Numbered from the stretch's first letter, positions 44,965-56,373 are shown. The stretch is DNA of 64,000 nt from Areca catechu (GCA_021397845.1 CM038040.1:46767088-46831087), one strand, 5' to 3'. A program made the numbers and translations. The notes: generated by a model from the letters alone, not told the origin.

Positions 44965-46560
44965 ATGGCACCTCGCAAGGCTGTGGCAAAGAAAGCAAAA
45001 AGGGTAGTTTGGACTATCGCGGAAGAACGGAGGACCAAGAGGCGGTTAGACACTTCGATTCCGGAAGAAGAACAACCTATTGAGCAGGAAGAATAGCTTC
45101 AAGCACCCCGACAAGTAATTCTTATGGGAAATCGTCAGGTTACCCTGGGTAGGTGCATCGATTTTAATTTTCTTAAGCAAGAACACTTACATATAGGTGA
45201 TTGGCTTGAAAAACAAGGATAGAAAAATTTTTGTTTGCTGAATGTTCCAACATATCCAAATCTAGTTCGTCAGTTTTTTGAGAACATGTCATTGGGAGCT
45301 TTTCACTTAAAAGGAACAGTAAAAGGGAAGCACATAGAGATAAGTGAGCAGAAGCTTTCAAGTGTACTGAATATGCCAAAGGAAGGAGAGTGTTACTTGG
45401 TTTTGAAAGAAAAACAAAAGACCCTTAAACTTATATTGGAAAGGACTAATGTGAAGGGCATTATACATGTGAGTGCAAATCAGCTTTCATTGGAAATGAG
45501 GCTGTTGCACAATATTATTAGCAGGATTTTCTTATAATATTATTAGCAGGATTTTCTTATCCCGGATGGGGAGATTTGATTGGGTCAGCGAGAGAGACCT
45601 TATGTTTATGAGGTGACTGATTGAGGGGGAGCCCCTCAACCTACCATTTATTATGATATCTCAGATGAGGGAGGCAGCACGTAGGGCACGGTCTTGTTTG
45701 CCTTACGGGATGGTGTTTACATTGTTATTCCAGGATGCTCATGTAGATCTGACTGGAGAGGATAGCCGTCTATTGCTGCACACCGACAGGTACACTATGA
45801 AATCCCTTACTAGGATGGGATTCATTAAAGTAGAAGGCAATTGGATCAGGAAGACATCAGGAGTTCCTGTAGTACATTCAGAGGATTCAGAGGATGATTC
45901 ACAGGCTGCTCAGGGACATGGTGAGGAGACTGAGGCATAAACTAATGAGGCTGGACCATCTGAGCCAGCTCCTACTTCACCTCATTCACAGCTACTAGAC
46001 CTGATACAGAGGACATATTTCAGAGAGTCTTGGAGGAGATAGCGTGTCTCAAGTCAGATACTGAGAGTAGGATTACGCTACTCCAGTCCGAGATGTAGCA
46101 GGGTTTTCATGATGTTATGGCTATACTGAGACAGCATTCTACTGTCAGCCAGCATGTTCCATCAACTTCCACAGCACCTGGCACTAATCATGAGCAGAGA
46201 GAGCCTATACAGTTTATTGATGTTCCTGCTAATGTTGAGCCCGAGGTTGGTGTAAAGACTACTGGATCTGTTGATATTGGACATACTCCGGCTACCCAGA
46301 TACTTTCAACCACCAGCACCTTGGCCCTATCTTTTGATCCACCGACTGCCAGACCTACACCTATCATTACATCATCAGAGTCCAAAACCAAAGTTAAAGC
46401 TAAAACTAAAGTGACTAGGACTTCTACTCCTACTAGGACTATGATTAGGGATCTTCGACCTAGGTTCCCTAAGTTCAAACCTAGTCCAGGTATCCTAGAG
46501 GTTGGTTCCTCCTCTGACGAGGAAGAACCTGATACTGATGATCTTAGCCCATCTTTTTGA
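44965..46560 (+). pseudogene. Copia-3 extra 3' ORF (SIRE 'env-like' position)
   Basis: The frame starts MAPRKAVAKKAKR at 44965 and continues with NVPTYPNLVRQFFENM, a pattern seen in the 'putative plant transposon protein' family (PF20167-like). After a 25-bp tandem duplication (45511-45560) shifts the frame, the reading continues in 45653-45940, then after another change in 46117-46560 with a Ser/Thr/Pro-rich and acidic end (SSSDEEEPDTDD). No signal peptide or membrane segment is visible, so I see no evidence that it is an envelope protein. Function unknown. Several stops are present. Confidence 0.7.
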
Positions 46561-47374
46561 TGTTTAGGCTTTTATCTTGTTGTTTTGGGGACTCTATGTT
46601 GTTATGTTTTGGTTGTTATAATACAATTTTCTCGTGCCATGGCACATCTGTAAAGTATCACATATGCTATGTACTGACTTGCTTTATATATATATACATC
46701 ACTTATTATGATACATGTCCATTCTTGTTATCATTAAATTATTATCAATATTTATTCTCTCATATGCCTTTTGTTGATGACAAAAAGGGGGAGAATGGAG
46801 ACTATGCGTGGCATGAAAAAGCTATAATATGCATAAAAAGCTATAATATGAATGCAATAATATGATATGAATGTTGCTATACTATGAATGCAATGATATG
46901 ATATGAATCTTCAATCTAAAAAAAGCTATGTTGATTCATGGAAATTGCTTGGAAATTGTTTATAATAAGCTATATGAATGATTGATTTGTTGAAACTTGA
47001 TGAAATACTTTTACAAATAGTAAGGGGGAGCTTTACTTCAAATATTTTCATGAAATTCACTTCAAATAATTGGTAATTTCATAAGTTTCGATATGTAGTA
47101 TATAAATGATACTCTTGAAACATTCTGTGTTGATACATCATGTCTCGATACACATTGTTTATTTGATATAGAAAGTTCAATGTATCGATACATATGATAC
47201 TTTATAGTGTTTAGTTTTATACACTTGATACATTTGATACATTATGTCACATTGTATTGATGCGTTGATACCTAATCTGTATGATACACATAAACTTGAA
47301 AATACTGCAATTGTAAAGTGCTTTTAAATCTTTAATCATGCCCAGTGTTTTATCATCATCAAAAAGGGGGAGAT
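46561..47374 (+). other. Copia-3 3' untranslated region
   Basis: Contains AAAAAGGGGGAGA twice (about 46783 and 47362). The second copy is the polypurine tract before the 3' LTR. Between them are repeated GATACAT-like words (47100-47280). No gene. Confidence 0.7.
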
Positions 47375-48923
47375 TGTTGACCCCGAAATGATTTTGATGA
47401 TCACAAAATATTGGAGCATGTATTTGATGCTAATTCCTTTCAATTATTTAAGAAGTTTTGCAAAAAATTGGTTACCTTAAGTATAAAATGGTTTTCAAAC
47501 TGATTTGAGGGTAATTCAATTGTATATAAAGATTTATGAGCTTGAACTTGTAAAAGCCCTAAACTTATCAATTTTGTAATCTTGTAAAAGGGCTGAGAAA
47601 TTGTAAAAATTATAAAGTATGTAGATTAGCTTCTAGTTGATTCAATGTTGAAGATTTTTGGAGAAGCTTGAAGCATTTTTGAAGATTTGCAAGAGCTAAC
47701 TCTTGGATCAAGAGCTGACTCATGGTGGCACGGCACGGAGGAAGTTTCAGTGTTTCAGCATTAAGAGCCGACTCACATCTTAAGAGCCGACACATGGAAG
47801 AAAGAAGTTTTCAAAAGCCTGGGATCTCGAGCCGACTCTTCCAGAGTTATGTATTTTGAAGTTCTGAGAATCCGAGCTGACTCTGCCTCTAAGAGCCGAC
47901 TCTAGGTATTCATGATTTTGAAGTGTCTAAAGGCAAGAGCCGACTCTAGCCTAAAGAGCAGGTTCTTACAAAAAATTGTTTTGGCCTGTCTGAGACATCG
48001 AGCCGACTCCTGGATCTCGAGCCGACTCGTGGAGCCGTTTTCTGCACTCCAATGGCTAGTTGCTGAAGTTAAATTTTGAACTCCAATTCATCTCTAATAG
48101 CCATTTCATGAATCCCAAGGCCCTACAACGGCATATCTCATGAAAAACTATAAAGGAGATTATTTTTGAAGGATTAAACAATTATTAGAGCTTTATTGTT
48201 GAATTTTCTTAAGAAATCAAATAGCTTTCAAGTCACTCAACTACCTACCTCAAAGAGCATTCAAGTGGGATTCAAAGCTTCAACAACTCTACTCCATCAT
48301 TGAATCCACTCATTAAAGAAGGGAAGAATCATCTTGAAGAGCATTGAAGAGCATTCAAGGCTTGACTTCATCTTGATCTACATCGGCAACTCTTATACAA
48401 ACTTGGTTTATTGTAGTTGCATATTTATCATTCCTTTATTCTTGTTTACTCTCTAAGAACAGCAAAGGGCTGTGTCTTAAGAGAGAGTTGAAGGTTTTTA
48501 GGTAAACCTCTTAAAACCTAAGTTTGGGTTCTTGATTTTTCCGGTTTAAAACCAAGTGTTAGGGTTTCTTTGGTGATCCCGTTCAAAACCAAAGGGAGTT
48601 TGGGTTTCTTTGGTGATCCCGGTAAAACCAAAGTGTATAGGTTTGGATTGTGAGCCTGGTAAAACAATCCGACTATATTCCGGTTTGGAGAATATAGTGG
48701 AAATCCCAAGTGGTCCTTGGGTAGTGGACGTAGGAGCCGCTTACTCCGAACCACTCTATTTCTTGGTGTTTGTGATTGTGCTTTGTTTGCTTTATTGCTT
48801 CCACTTAATTACTTCCGCATTATCTATTGCACCACAATACTAAAAGAATTTTAAAAGTGCACATAATTGTAAAAAGTTTTCGATTCTAATTCATTTCCCT
48901 CTTGGAAAGCCATCTGGGCAACA
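47375..48923 (+). repeat. Copia-3 3' LTR
   Basis: Aligns over its length with 35289-36857. Followed by GTGAA. Confidence 0.93.
47693..48030. promoter_or_regulatory. Cluster of GAGCCGACTC-like motifs in Copia-3 3' LTR
   Basis: About ten motif copies in roughly 340 bp, seven of them with an intact GCCGAC core. The arrangement parallels the 5' LTR, where more copies have decayed. Confidence 0.5.
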
Positions 48924-49360
48924 GTGAAAAAGGCTTGAAAAAGGATAATGCTTGGCTAAATTCCAGCCAAGACACATGTAGCAATAAAGCTATAGATATG
49001 CCACCAGAAGTTTGGTGCAACCGCACTCGGTGACATATCAACAAATAAGAAAAGGCATACAAAGAATGGATGGAGAGAAAGCCTCAATCTGGCCCATAAA
49101 TACTTTTCATAGAGGCTAATCTGGCCTTCAAGAGGTAGACAAATCCAATCGCTTGGACTTAGAACTTCCAATCGAAATTCTGAGGGGATCTAGAATTAAC
49201 AATGAAGCAAAACCATATCTACCTCAATGAACCTTGAGCAAACATTCAGGGGAGCGAAGGACTCAATCTCCCCATATGCTTTCGAGATAGGCATATCCAG
49301 GTCTACAGATGGAATCTCTAAATGCTCTGATGCATTAATCTTGGTTTTGAAGATAGAACA
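48924..49360 (-). pseudogene. Antisense ORF of element B, N-terminal part
   Basis: Read leftwards it gives HLEIPSVDLDMPISKAYGEI, then ISLYEKYLWARLRLSLHPFF and FWWHIYSFIATCVLAGI, and a QAFF that joins FKNHPGSC at 35288 across Copia-3. This is the N-terminal half of the Transposase_28 pattern (L-R-x-x-LHPFF ... L-x-PN-x-W). The start codon is not clear, lying somewhere near 49345. Stops are present. Confidence 0.7.
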
Positions 49361-49963
49361 AGAAAGAAAAGAAGAAGTTTGAAGGAAGAAGAGAAACCCG
49401 AGAGCATTGCAGAACTTTTGGTTGCAACAGAGAGATGATTAGGAAGCCTTGGGGGCACAACCCCTACCTTGGTCGAATTATAAATAAAGTAGGAGATCAA
49501 AACCCTAGCGAGGGGTGTCTTTTTCCTTTTGAATTAATTTTGAGAAGGCGATGAAAAGTCATGATCTGACAGAGTCTAGCTAGATGATAGCCATGTGGCA
49601 GCATTTTGCTAGGTGCAGCCATTGCACGGATATAGCAATTAATGTAAGCGATGGGCAAATTATACTCTATATTGTATTCAAAGTGCGGCTCTGGAATATT
49701 AGACACGTGGAGGTAATTCAAACCCTATCTGCACCATGTCAAGAGATATACCAATATTTTGAAAGCATTTGGCTAAGTTATGGATCGGATATTGGATCGA
49801 TTTGAATTGTCCACATACTTCGGGCTATGAATTGGTTCGGATATGCAGATGGCTTAGGCAACACGACTAGTAGAGGCATGGATGCTTCAAAAAATCCATT
49901 CTATTGAATGAGAAGTCCATATTCATGTACGTCAAAAAAATAAAATAAATTAAAATCATATTA
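49361..49963. other. Spacer between two antisense ORFs
   Basis: No domain or repeat is recognised. It could hold the 5' leader of the left antisense ORF. Confidence 0.4.
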
Positions 49964-51522
49964 TTTCAATTTTGGAACTCTAGAGGAGGGACCATCATCG
50001 GCTTGAGAGGGACTTCCAATGATATGCAAAAGTACTCCTATGCCGTCATCATCTTCATCACCAGTAGCTTGAATGATGTTGGAAGGAGGAGCGACATCAG
50101 CATACTTTTTAGTAGTTTCCATTATCATCCTGGCGGCATCACCTACCATGCCAAGCAGACTTTCATCCCAAGGGTTGGCACACAGTGACTTAGCATTTAT
50201 ATCAGGAAAGCAAGACTTGACCATCAGCTTATATTTGTTGAAGCCAACATTAAAGGTCACTTTGCAAGCTTTCACCATGGCCTCGATCCCCTTCTTCTCT
50301 AATTTGGATGCCTGCCCTCTGTCGGCTCAGGCTAAAGCATCTCGAACTGCAAGTTTGCTTTGGAGGTCTCTTGTGGCACAGTGTCTCTCTTTCTAACAAT
50401 TTCCTTACAGAATCTGTACTCTTTGTAGCCAGTTGGAGCATGGTTTGCAACCTGGATGTCTCTTGGATGCCCATTCTTGAATCTCAGCCACTCGAGCCTT
50501 CTCCATAGCATGTTGATTCTTGGCATTTTGAAGTAGCTCCCTCAAATAGCTAACCTGATCCGAAGTCCTGGAACTACTCCTGGCCGAGGTGTCTAACCTT
50601 CTCTCAGCATCGAAGCCTCTTGAAGGATGGACATCGTCGAAAACCTCAGCTTGATTCCTACTCTTTTCCCTCTCATCATCGAAATCCTTCTTCGGATGTT
50701 TTATTTTACTATAGGCCCTTGAGTAGTCCTTTTCGACCTTAGCAGTTTGCTTCTCAAGATTCTTATTTTTCTCCTCAGCCTCCTTTATTTCTTTCCCCTA
50801 CCAATCGATCTTCTCCCAAGCTTCTTGGAGGGCTTCTTCGCTGCAATCAATTTCCTTGATCAAATCAGCATTGGCAGACTTTTCATATCTAAGGGTGTAC
50901 TCTAACCATTCCACCATCGCTTTCAATGCAATGAGTTCTTTCTCAAGCAGGGTTTTCTTGAAAGCCTTACATTCTTCCTCTTAATAAGCGGGCTGCATAG
51001 GAACCTCTCTCTCGGGTGCCTTTTGATTGGTGATCAAGGGATAGACCTCCACTGCCATAGCAAAGTTTATGGATGGAAACAAATAAAGCCCTAGTTGCAC
51101 AAAGGAAAATTAATCGAGGCCAAGTTGAAAATGAACACAGTTGAAGAGAAAGAAAAGAATGTGTGAGCCTTACCTATATGAATGAATCCAAAACATCTTT
51201 CACCTAGTTCTTAATGCCCTACTCCACCAACAGTTGCTTATTAGTCAGAAAAAGAAATTTGTCAACCAACTTCAAAGTGACATCGATGTTTCCTAGCATG
51301 GAGCCGGTAAAGCGCGTTAGTATCAGTGGACAAGTGGAGATAGGTGCCCGAGGGAGATCCTTCAAAGGCTCCATCATCACCACTAGAGTTGGTTCTGATG
51401 GGTTGACATTGTCCCTTATCGAAGCTAGAAAAAGAGAGGGTCTTGATTGCTTTGGAACATATGCATTGGCTCATTTTCTCTTTCATGAGTCTCTCAAGCT
51501 CTTTTGCATCATATGGCTTCAT
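49964..51522 (-). pseudogene. Second antisense ORF of element B, coiled-coil protein
   Basis: Read leftwards it starts near MKPYDAKELERLMKEKM (51522). A segment NIDVTLKLVDKFLFLTNKQ follows, then a long Glu/Lys-rich stretch (50500-51000) with heptad-like spacing, and at the end VGFNKYKLMVKSCFPDINA and an acidic tail (50278-49964). The GFN(E/K)YK motif also occurs in the antisense ORF of element A. There is no Transposase_28 core here. It may be a second gene of element B or the tail of another, nested element. Stops and frameshifts are frequent. Confidence 0.6.
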
Positions 51523-51830
51523 TTTTCTTAACGGGTGACTTAAATTGCTGGAAAAGGAGTCACCAAAAGCTTTGTTGTGGAAATTCTCAAGAAAGGGCTA
51601 AAGGATGAAAGATTGATCTTGAAAGGGAAAAAAAGGAGAATGCAAAAAGGCACCATCATTAATCTAAAATTTATACAAGATCTAGTGATCCAGATTGGCT
51701 GACCAGTCATCTCAATTCAGGATGTGTGAGTGAGCATCCCTGGATCCGAGGTACAGCTTCAACGTTACTCCCTTCATATAATCCATTTCTAGCTCAAACT
51801 TAGGATTAGGGGACAAATATTACGGGGTAC

Positions 51831-52371
51831 TGTTAAAGCCTCGGATCTATGGTCTGGATGCTATCTTGCAAGTGACCGACCTTTATTATGATCTACATGC
51901 TAAACGAACGCATCTTCGTACTTAGTCATTCTTTGCTTCAAACTCGACTTGAGACCCATCGGCCACATGATTACCCTTGCAACTTCGGACAACTAGTCTC
52001 TTGACATGTGCGGAAACCATCCACTCCTTGTAGATAAGATTGAATATAACCACCTTATCCCACGAGAGGAGCAGATAAGGACTAGAATCTTGTGCTCACG
52101 ACAGCATGACTAACAACCTAATATTTTTGGAATTATACAATTTTTCAACCATCTATTACAAATAACTAAAGGCCCGAGGATCTAAATAAAGGACATCTAA
52201 CCGAGAAATTGCTTGTTACTTCCCCTCTATTCCAGTTATCTAACTTGAACATCGGAGGGTTTATGTTGGAGCCGATCTCGATCATGAACTTTATTTTACA
52301 GGTCTCTCGAGCATCAACTTCAATCAATCAGCCGTTTCTCCAACCTCGAGCCAAAAACCAAGGCAACAACA
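51831..52371 (+). repeat. 3' LTR of Tat element B (probable)
   Basis: Begins TGTTAAAGCC after purine-rich GGGGACAAATATTACGGGG and ends AAGGCAACAACA. The end part (CTTGAACATCGGAGGG ... TTTTACAGGTCTC) follows the same pattern as the end of the element C LTR. The partner LTR is missing, so the boundaries come from terminal motifs only. Confidence 0.6.
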
Positions 52372-54237
52372 TCCTTCCACCATTACTGCAACAAATCTAG
52401 TATTGTAACGAGGCAGCTTAGAAATGAAAAGCTCATGAGCTCATTAAAAGAAAAACAGAAGCATAAACTTAGCTTGCAAACTTTTTCTACCCATATTGAG
52501 TTGATCTTAGGTGAATGGTTAAATGAAGTTCTGAGATTTTTAATAAGTGGTTAAACAAAGTTCGAAAACGTTTAATGAATGGTTATAAAGCCAATGTCAA
52601 CATGAAACATTTACATTTAAATCCTACACAGGACAACTTTGGAAAGAAAAGGGCACTAAATAAAACTTAAAGGATTAGTTTAAAGCAACCAAGCTCGTGA
52701 TGGTACAAAGGGCTTGTGACTTTTAAAAAGAGTGGTGGTACAATATCTTCCGAGGTCTTTGGGCACTTCGCAAGAGTAACTCCTATGTTGAGTTTAGGCA
52801 TTGGCTGGTTAATCAGTAGTTAAAGCATCGCCTCCATGGAAGATACGACAAGCACACTATGATTGCATCGTCACTTCTAGCTAGAACGGCACTCACAAGG
52901 TTGCCTTTTTTCTCTGAAAGATGAAAGCAGAAATGTTTTCTATTGTATTTTGGAATGTCTCTGAAGGCAACACTAATATGTTTAGAACAAATTTGATGTC
53001 TAGAGAGCTTCATCACATTCCCAGCTTCCCTCTTTCCCTCTCTGGGCCGTGACATACAAAACAAGTTACTCTTGTTATGCTGATTCTGACACCCACCGAG
53101 TTCGTAAGTACAAGAACATATAAGGTTTGCATGTACTGGACTAGTAGAAGCTAATTCATAGTGGGCAATGCAGAGAACAAAAATCAATGCTAAGAGCAAG
53201 ACATCAGACATGTTCAAGGCAACGTTTTTTTTCAAACAAAAATAAACTACAACGCCTCTCCAAATAGATGTTACAGAGATCAACAGGCAAAATTCAGTAT
53301 GATTGGAAGCAAGGAAGCCAGGAATTTTCTTAATCACACACGCGCAGATAGAGTATGATATGGGCAAAATATATCACAACAGCAACATAAAGAAAGATCA
53401 GATGCTCTCTCATCCAAGATATAGAACGTAGCAGTGTTCAAGGATTATAGTGCATATAGAAAAGAGTTTGATGTGGATTACTTCCAAATATTCAGTTTCA
53501 GTGAATTCATATCCATAACAACGATTATGCATGATGATTCTGGTTGGAAGACTGATGATGTGTTTTTAGTAAAATGTCTACATGGATCACATGAAATTAG
53601 GTAACGTGTAAGAAAGTTGAAACCAAGCAGATTCCTTTTCTTGTTGAGGAAAACTGACCATATTATGAGTTCCTGAAAGAGTATAAAAGGCAACAATCAA
53701 ATTCATTTATACCCAACACAAGAGCTCATGGAGAATATAAAAGGGCCGCAATCAAACATATATGTGTGTCTATATATAGATACAGTGCAAGATCTGGGCA
53801 CACGGTTGAATTAGAAGTTTCATGGAGTCCAGGATGATAGAGCTACATTCATTTTTTCTTTTGATAAGAAACATATTCTACCCCTTGGTAATACAGCAAT
53901 ATGGATTGTTTTCAGTTTACAAACCCTCCAAGATTTGTAAACCACCCGTGTCAGTCTGGGGAATTAAACTCATATTTATGGAAAAACAGTAATGTCAGCA
54001 TTGGTAAACCTTATTCGCATTTCACATGGGTGGAGCAAATAAAAGAACCACTCAGAAAATAATCAATTTTTACTGCTCTTTTAACAACAAATGAACATTA
54101 TCTAGATTGTAATTTAAAAGAATTAGTAGTTAATATACTGTAAGTTACCTAATACCAGTGTCAGGGATTGAAGAACTCCAGTCCCAACTGGTAGCGTTCT
54201 TTATCCACAAGACATCACATCCCTTCCAACTGTACAG
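52372..54237. other. Intergenic and 3' flank of the PPR gene
   Basis: The 184-codon minus frame at 52813-53367 has no recognised domain. Part of this stretch is likely to be the 3' UTR of the PPR gene. Nothing else is supported. Confidence 0.5.
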
Positions 54238-56373
54238 TCACCAGTAATCCCCACAAGAACAAGTTCCATTTCTGAAATGGTGGAACCGGCTGGCATCCCT
54301 CATGACAATCTCCCTTTTCGTAACTACTGTTATAAGCTTAATTACATTATGGCAATCAGTACAGACTCGATGGCCTTGGATAATTTGCAGGGGAGTCAAA
54401 TTTGGTGTACTGATGAGCCCAAAAGCAATTGCTAACTTCTCGCTGTGATAATTAAAAATCTGCTGCTCATGCTCTCCCACATCAGGAAGCAAAGGTTTAT
54501 TACCATCGGCAACATAACCAAGTTCGACTATCTCTTCCATCAGGGCATCTAATCTTCTATAGATTTCAACACTTTGTGGATGAGATCTATCTCCAAAAAG
54601 AAACAGGTGAGCCTGTCTCTTAATCTCAATCCAACTGCAAGCAGGAAGTAATCTCAAACCCTTTCTATTTAAGGCTTCCAAAACCTTGGCCGCATCATCC
54701 ACTCTCCCAGAACTGTTGTATATATTTAGAAGGACAATATAATTACTTACTTTTTCAGGTTCCATCCCGAAAAGCTTTTCTGCTGCAAATTTCCCGAGCT
54801 CTAGATTCTTGTGAATTCTACAGGCTGTGAGCAATGCCGCCCACATGTTTTTTGTGGGGCTAAAAGGAGCACTCTTTATCATAGCAAATGCTTCATCCAA
54901 TAGGCCTTCTCGGCCTAATAGATCAATCATACAGGCATAGTGCATTGCCCGTGGCTTCATCCTCGGGTCTCGACCCATCAACTCAAAAATCTCTATCCCT
55001 TTATCTAACAAACCAGAAAAGCTACATGCACTTAAGACTGCAAGAAAGGTAACATGATTCGGAATCATACCTTCCTTTACCATTCTCTCAAACACCTCAA
55101 CAGCCTTGCGTCCCATGCCTTGCTTAGCATACCCACCAATCAAAGCATTCCAAGAAATAACATTCTTGCGAGGCATGATGTCAAACACATTCTTTGCATC
55201 TTCCATCCTGCCCCATTTGCAGTAGAAATCCACCAGAGTTGTGTTTGCAATGATATCCAGCCCAAACCCATTCCGTACTAGACCGGCATGAGCTTGCTTT
55301 GCATGCTCCAATGAACCTAACCGGGCACATATTCTGATGACAATTGAAAACGTGAAGTGATCCATCTTGACACCAGAACGTTGCATCTCATAGTACATAT
55401 CCAAAGCCTTCTCACTGTATCCATGAAGAGCATACCCCGCTATAATTGAGTTCCATCCAACAATAGTCTTCTCGGGCATCTCATCAAAGACCCACTGAGC
55501 TTCTTTGATGCACCCACACTTACCATACATGTCAATGAGTGAACATGAAATGAAGGTATTCCCATACAAACCCATCTTCAGAACACAGGAATGCAACTGC
55601 CCACCGACAAATGGAGACCCCAAACCAGCAGATGCCCGAATGATGGTCGCAAACATGCGTGGCCCAACATCCGATATCTCCTGCCACATCAATAAGAAGA
55701 GATCAAACGCCTCTTCACAAGATCCAGAGTCCACAAGTCCTGTTATCATGGTGTTCCACGACACAATATTCCTTTCGGGCATTTCATCAAACAACCGTCG
55801 AGCATCGGCCAACATGCCGCATTTCAAGTACATCAGAAGCACCCTGTTCCTCATATACTGATCAAATTCAAACCCCGATTCGACCATATGACAGAACACC
55901 GTCTTGACTGCTCTGACCAACCCCAAATTAATGCATGCATTCACCAGTGAATCGTATGTGCCGGCACCGATGACAAAGCCGCTCTTTGACCGCAAGACTT
56001 CGAACAATTCAAGGGCTTCTTCGTACCTTTTGAAGAAGACCAGCTTCTCGATTTGACTGCAGAGGCCCGAGGCGCCGGGCGGAGCGATGTGGGCATCATA
56101 GAAATAAGATTCTGGGTCGTGTTTCTCAACGACTGGCTGGGGGTTTCGCCTGGGTTTCGGCTTGAGACCTTGCTCCGGTACGGGGGAACACTTGACAGCA
56201 GGAGTTGAGATCTTTTTCCTGGCGAAAAGGATATCAAATCCATGTAAAATTTTGATCTTTTGGTGCTTCGGGGTCGCGAATCCGAACGAGGAACAGGGGA
56301 AGCTAGAAGAATCGCCCTGGATTCTACGATCCGAGGTCAGGTGGCCGAGAATAGGAAGGAGGTTAAATTCCAT
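54238..56373 (-). CDS. PPR protein, PLS-E-DYW class, plastid-targeted (At5g50390-like)
   Basis: An intact, intronless frame of 711 residues from MEFNLLPILGH to the terminal GDYW. The first ~110 residues are Ser- and basic-rich without a fixed domain, like a transit peptide plus linker. Then come about eleven P, L and S repeats, for example WNTMITGLVDSGSCEEAFDLF and WNALIGGYAKQGMGRKAVEVF. E/E+ segments follow. The DYW deaminase (about 619-711) keeps HSE (643-645), CTDC (671-674) and the terminal CSC. The class makes C-to-U edits in organelle RNA. Order and sequence agree well with Arabidopsis At5g50390, a predicted chloroplast protein whose N-terminus also starts ME-. The frame is open up to 56613, with other Met codons at 56484 and 56613. 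I chose 56373 for that similarity. The edited site cannot be predicted here. Confidence 0.95.
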   Translation of the reverse strand: MEFNLLPILGHLTSDRRIQGDSSSFPCSSFGFATPKHQKIKILHGFDILFARKKISTPAVKCSPVPEQGLKPKPRRNPQPVVEKHDPESYFYDAHIAPPGASGLCSQIEKLVFFKRYEEALELFEVLRSKSGFVIGAGTYDSLVNACINLGLVRAVKTVFCHMVESGFEFDQYMRNRVLLMYLKCGMLADARRLFDEMPERNIVSWNTMITGLVDSGSCEEAFDLFLLMWQEISDVGPRMFATIIRASAGLGSPFVGGQLHSCVLKMGLYGNTFISCSLIDMYGKCGCIKEAQWVFDEMPEKTIVGWNSIIAGYALHGYSEKALDMYYEMQRSGVKMDHFTFSIVIRICARLGSLEHAKQAHAGLVRNGFGLDIIANTTLVDFYCKWGRMEDAKNVFDIMPRKNVISWNALIGGYAKQGMGRKAVEVFERMVKEGMIPNHVTFLAVLSACSFSGLLDKGIEIFELMGRDPRMKPRAMHYACMIDLLGREGLLDEAFAMIKSAPFSPTKNMWAALLTACRIHKNLELGKFAAEKLFGMEPEKVSNYIVLLNIYNSSGRVDDAAKVLEALNRKGLRLLPACSWIEIKRQAHLFLFGDRSHPQSVEIYRRLDALMEEIVELGYVADGNKPLLPDVGEHEQQIFNYHSEKLAIAFGLISTPNLTPLQIIQGHRVCTDCHNVIKLITVVTKREIVMRDASRFHHFRNGTCSCGDYW

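Larger units (their letters stand above)
35289..48923 (+). mobile_element. Copia retrotransposon 3, SIRE-type, 13.6 kb with nested inserts
   Basis: LTRs at 35289-36857 and 47375-48923 run TGTTGA...GGGCAACA and are flanked by perfect GTGAA copies (35284-35288, 48924-48928). A Met primer site and a polypurine tract AAAAAGGGGGAGAT are in place. The order is gag with two zinc knuckles, protease, integrase, reverse transcriptase, RNase H, then an extra ORF (44965-46560) before the 3' LTR. The extra ORF and AAAGGGGGAGA tracts are typical of the SIRE/Maximus lineage. A hAT-like element (39205-40755) and a solo Tat LTR (42769-44035) were inserted later. Without them the element would be about 10.8 kb. 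Confidence 0.93.
32379..52371 (+). mobile_element. Tat-lineage Ty3/Gypsy element B, 5'-truncated, interrupted by Copia-3
   Basis: Order on the plus strand: integrase core and C-terminal part (32379-33010), degenerate tandem repeats (33120-33530), antisense Transposase_28-like ORF (33860-35288 and 48924-49360, minus), a second antisense ORF (49964-51522, minus) and a 3' LTR (51831-52371). Copia-3 at 35289-48923 interrupts the first antisense ORF with a perfect GTGAA duplication. The layout parallels element A. Gag, protease, reverse transcriptase and the 5' LTR are missing to the left. The truncation point near 32379 has no visible duplication. Confidence 0.7.

Noticed and set aside
44965..46560. 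Reading the extra ORF as a retroviral envelope gene
   Set aside because: No signal peptide, fusion-like or membrane segments seen. Only its position is like env.
52813..53367. 184-codon minus-strand frame
   Set aside because: Composition and order look random and no domain is recognised. It lies in the 3' flank of the PPR gene.
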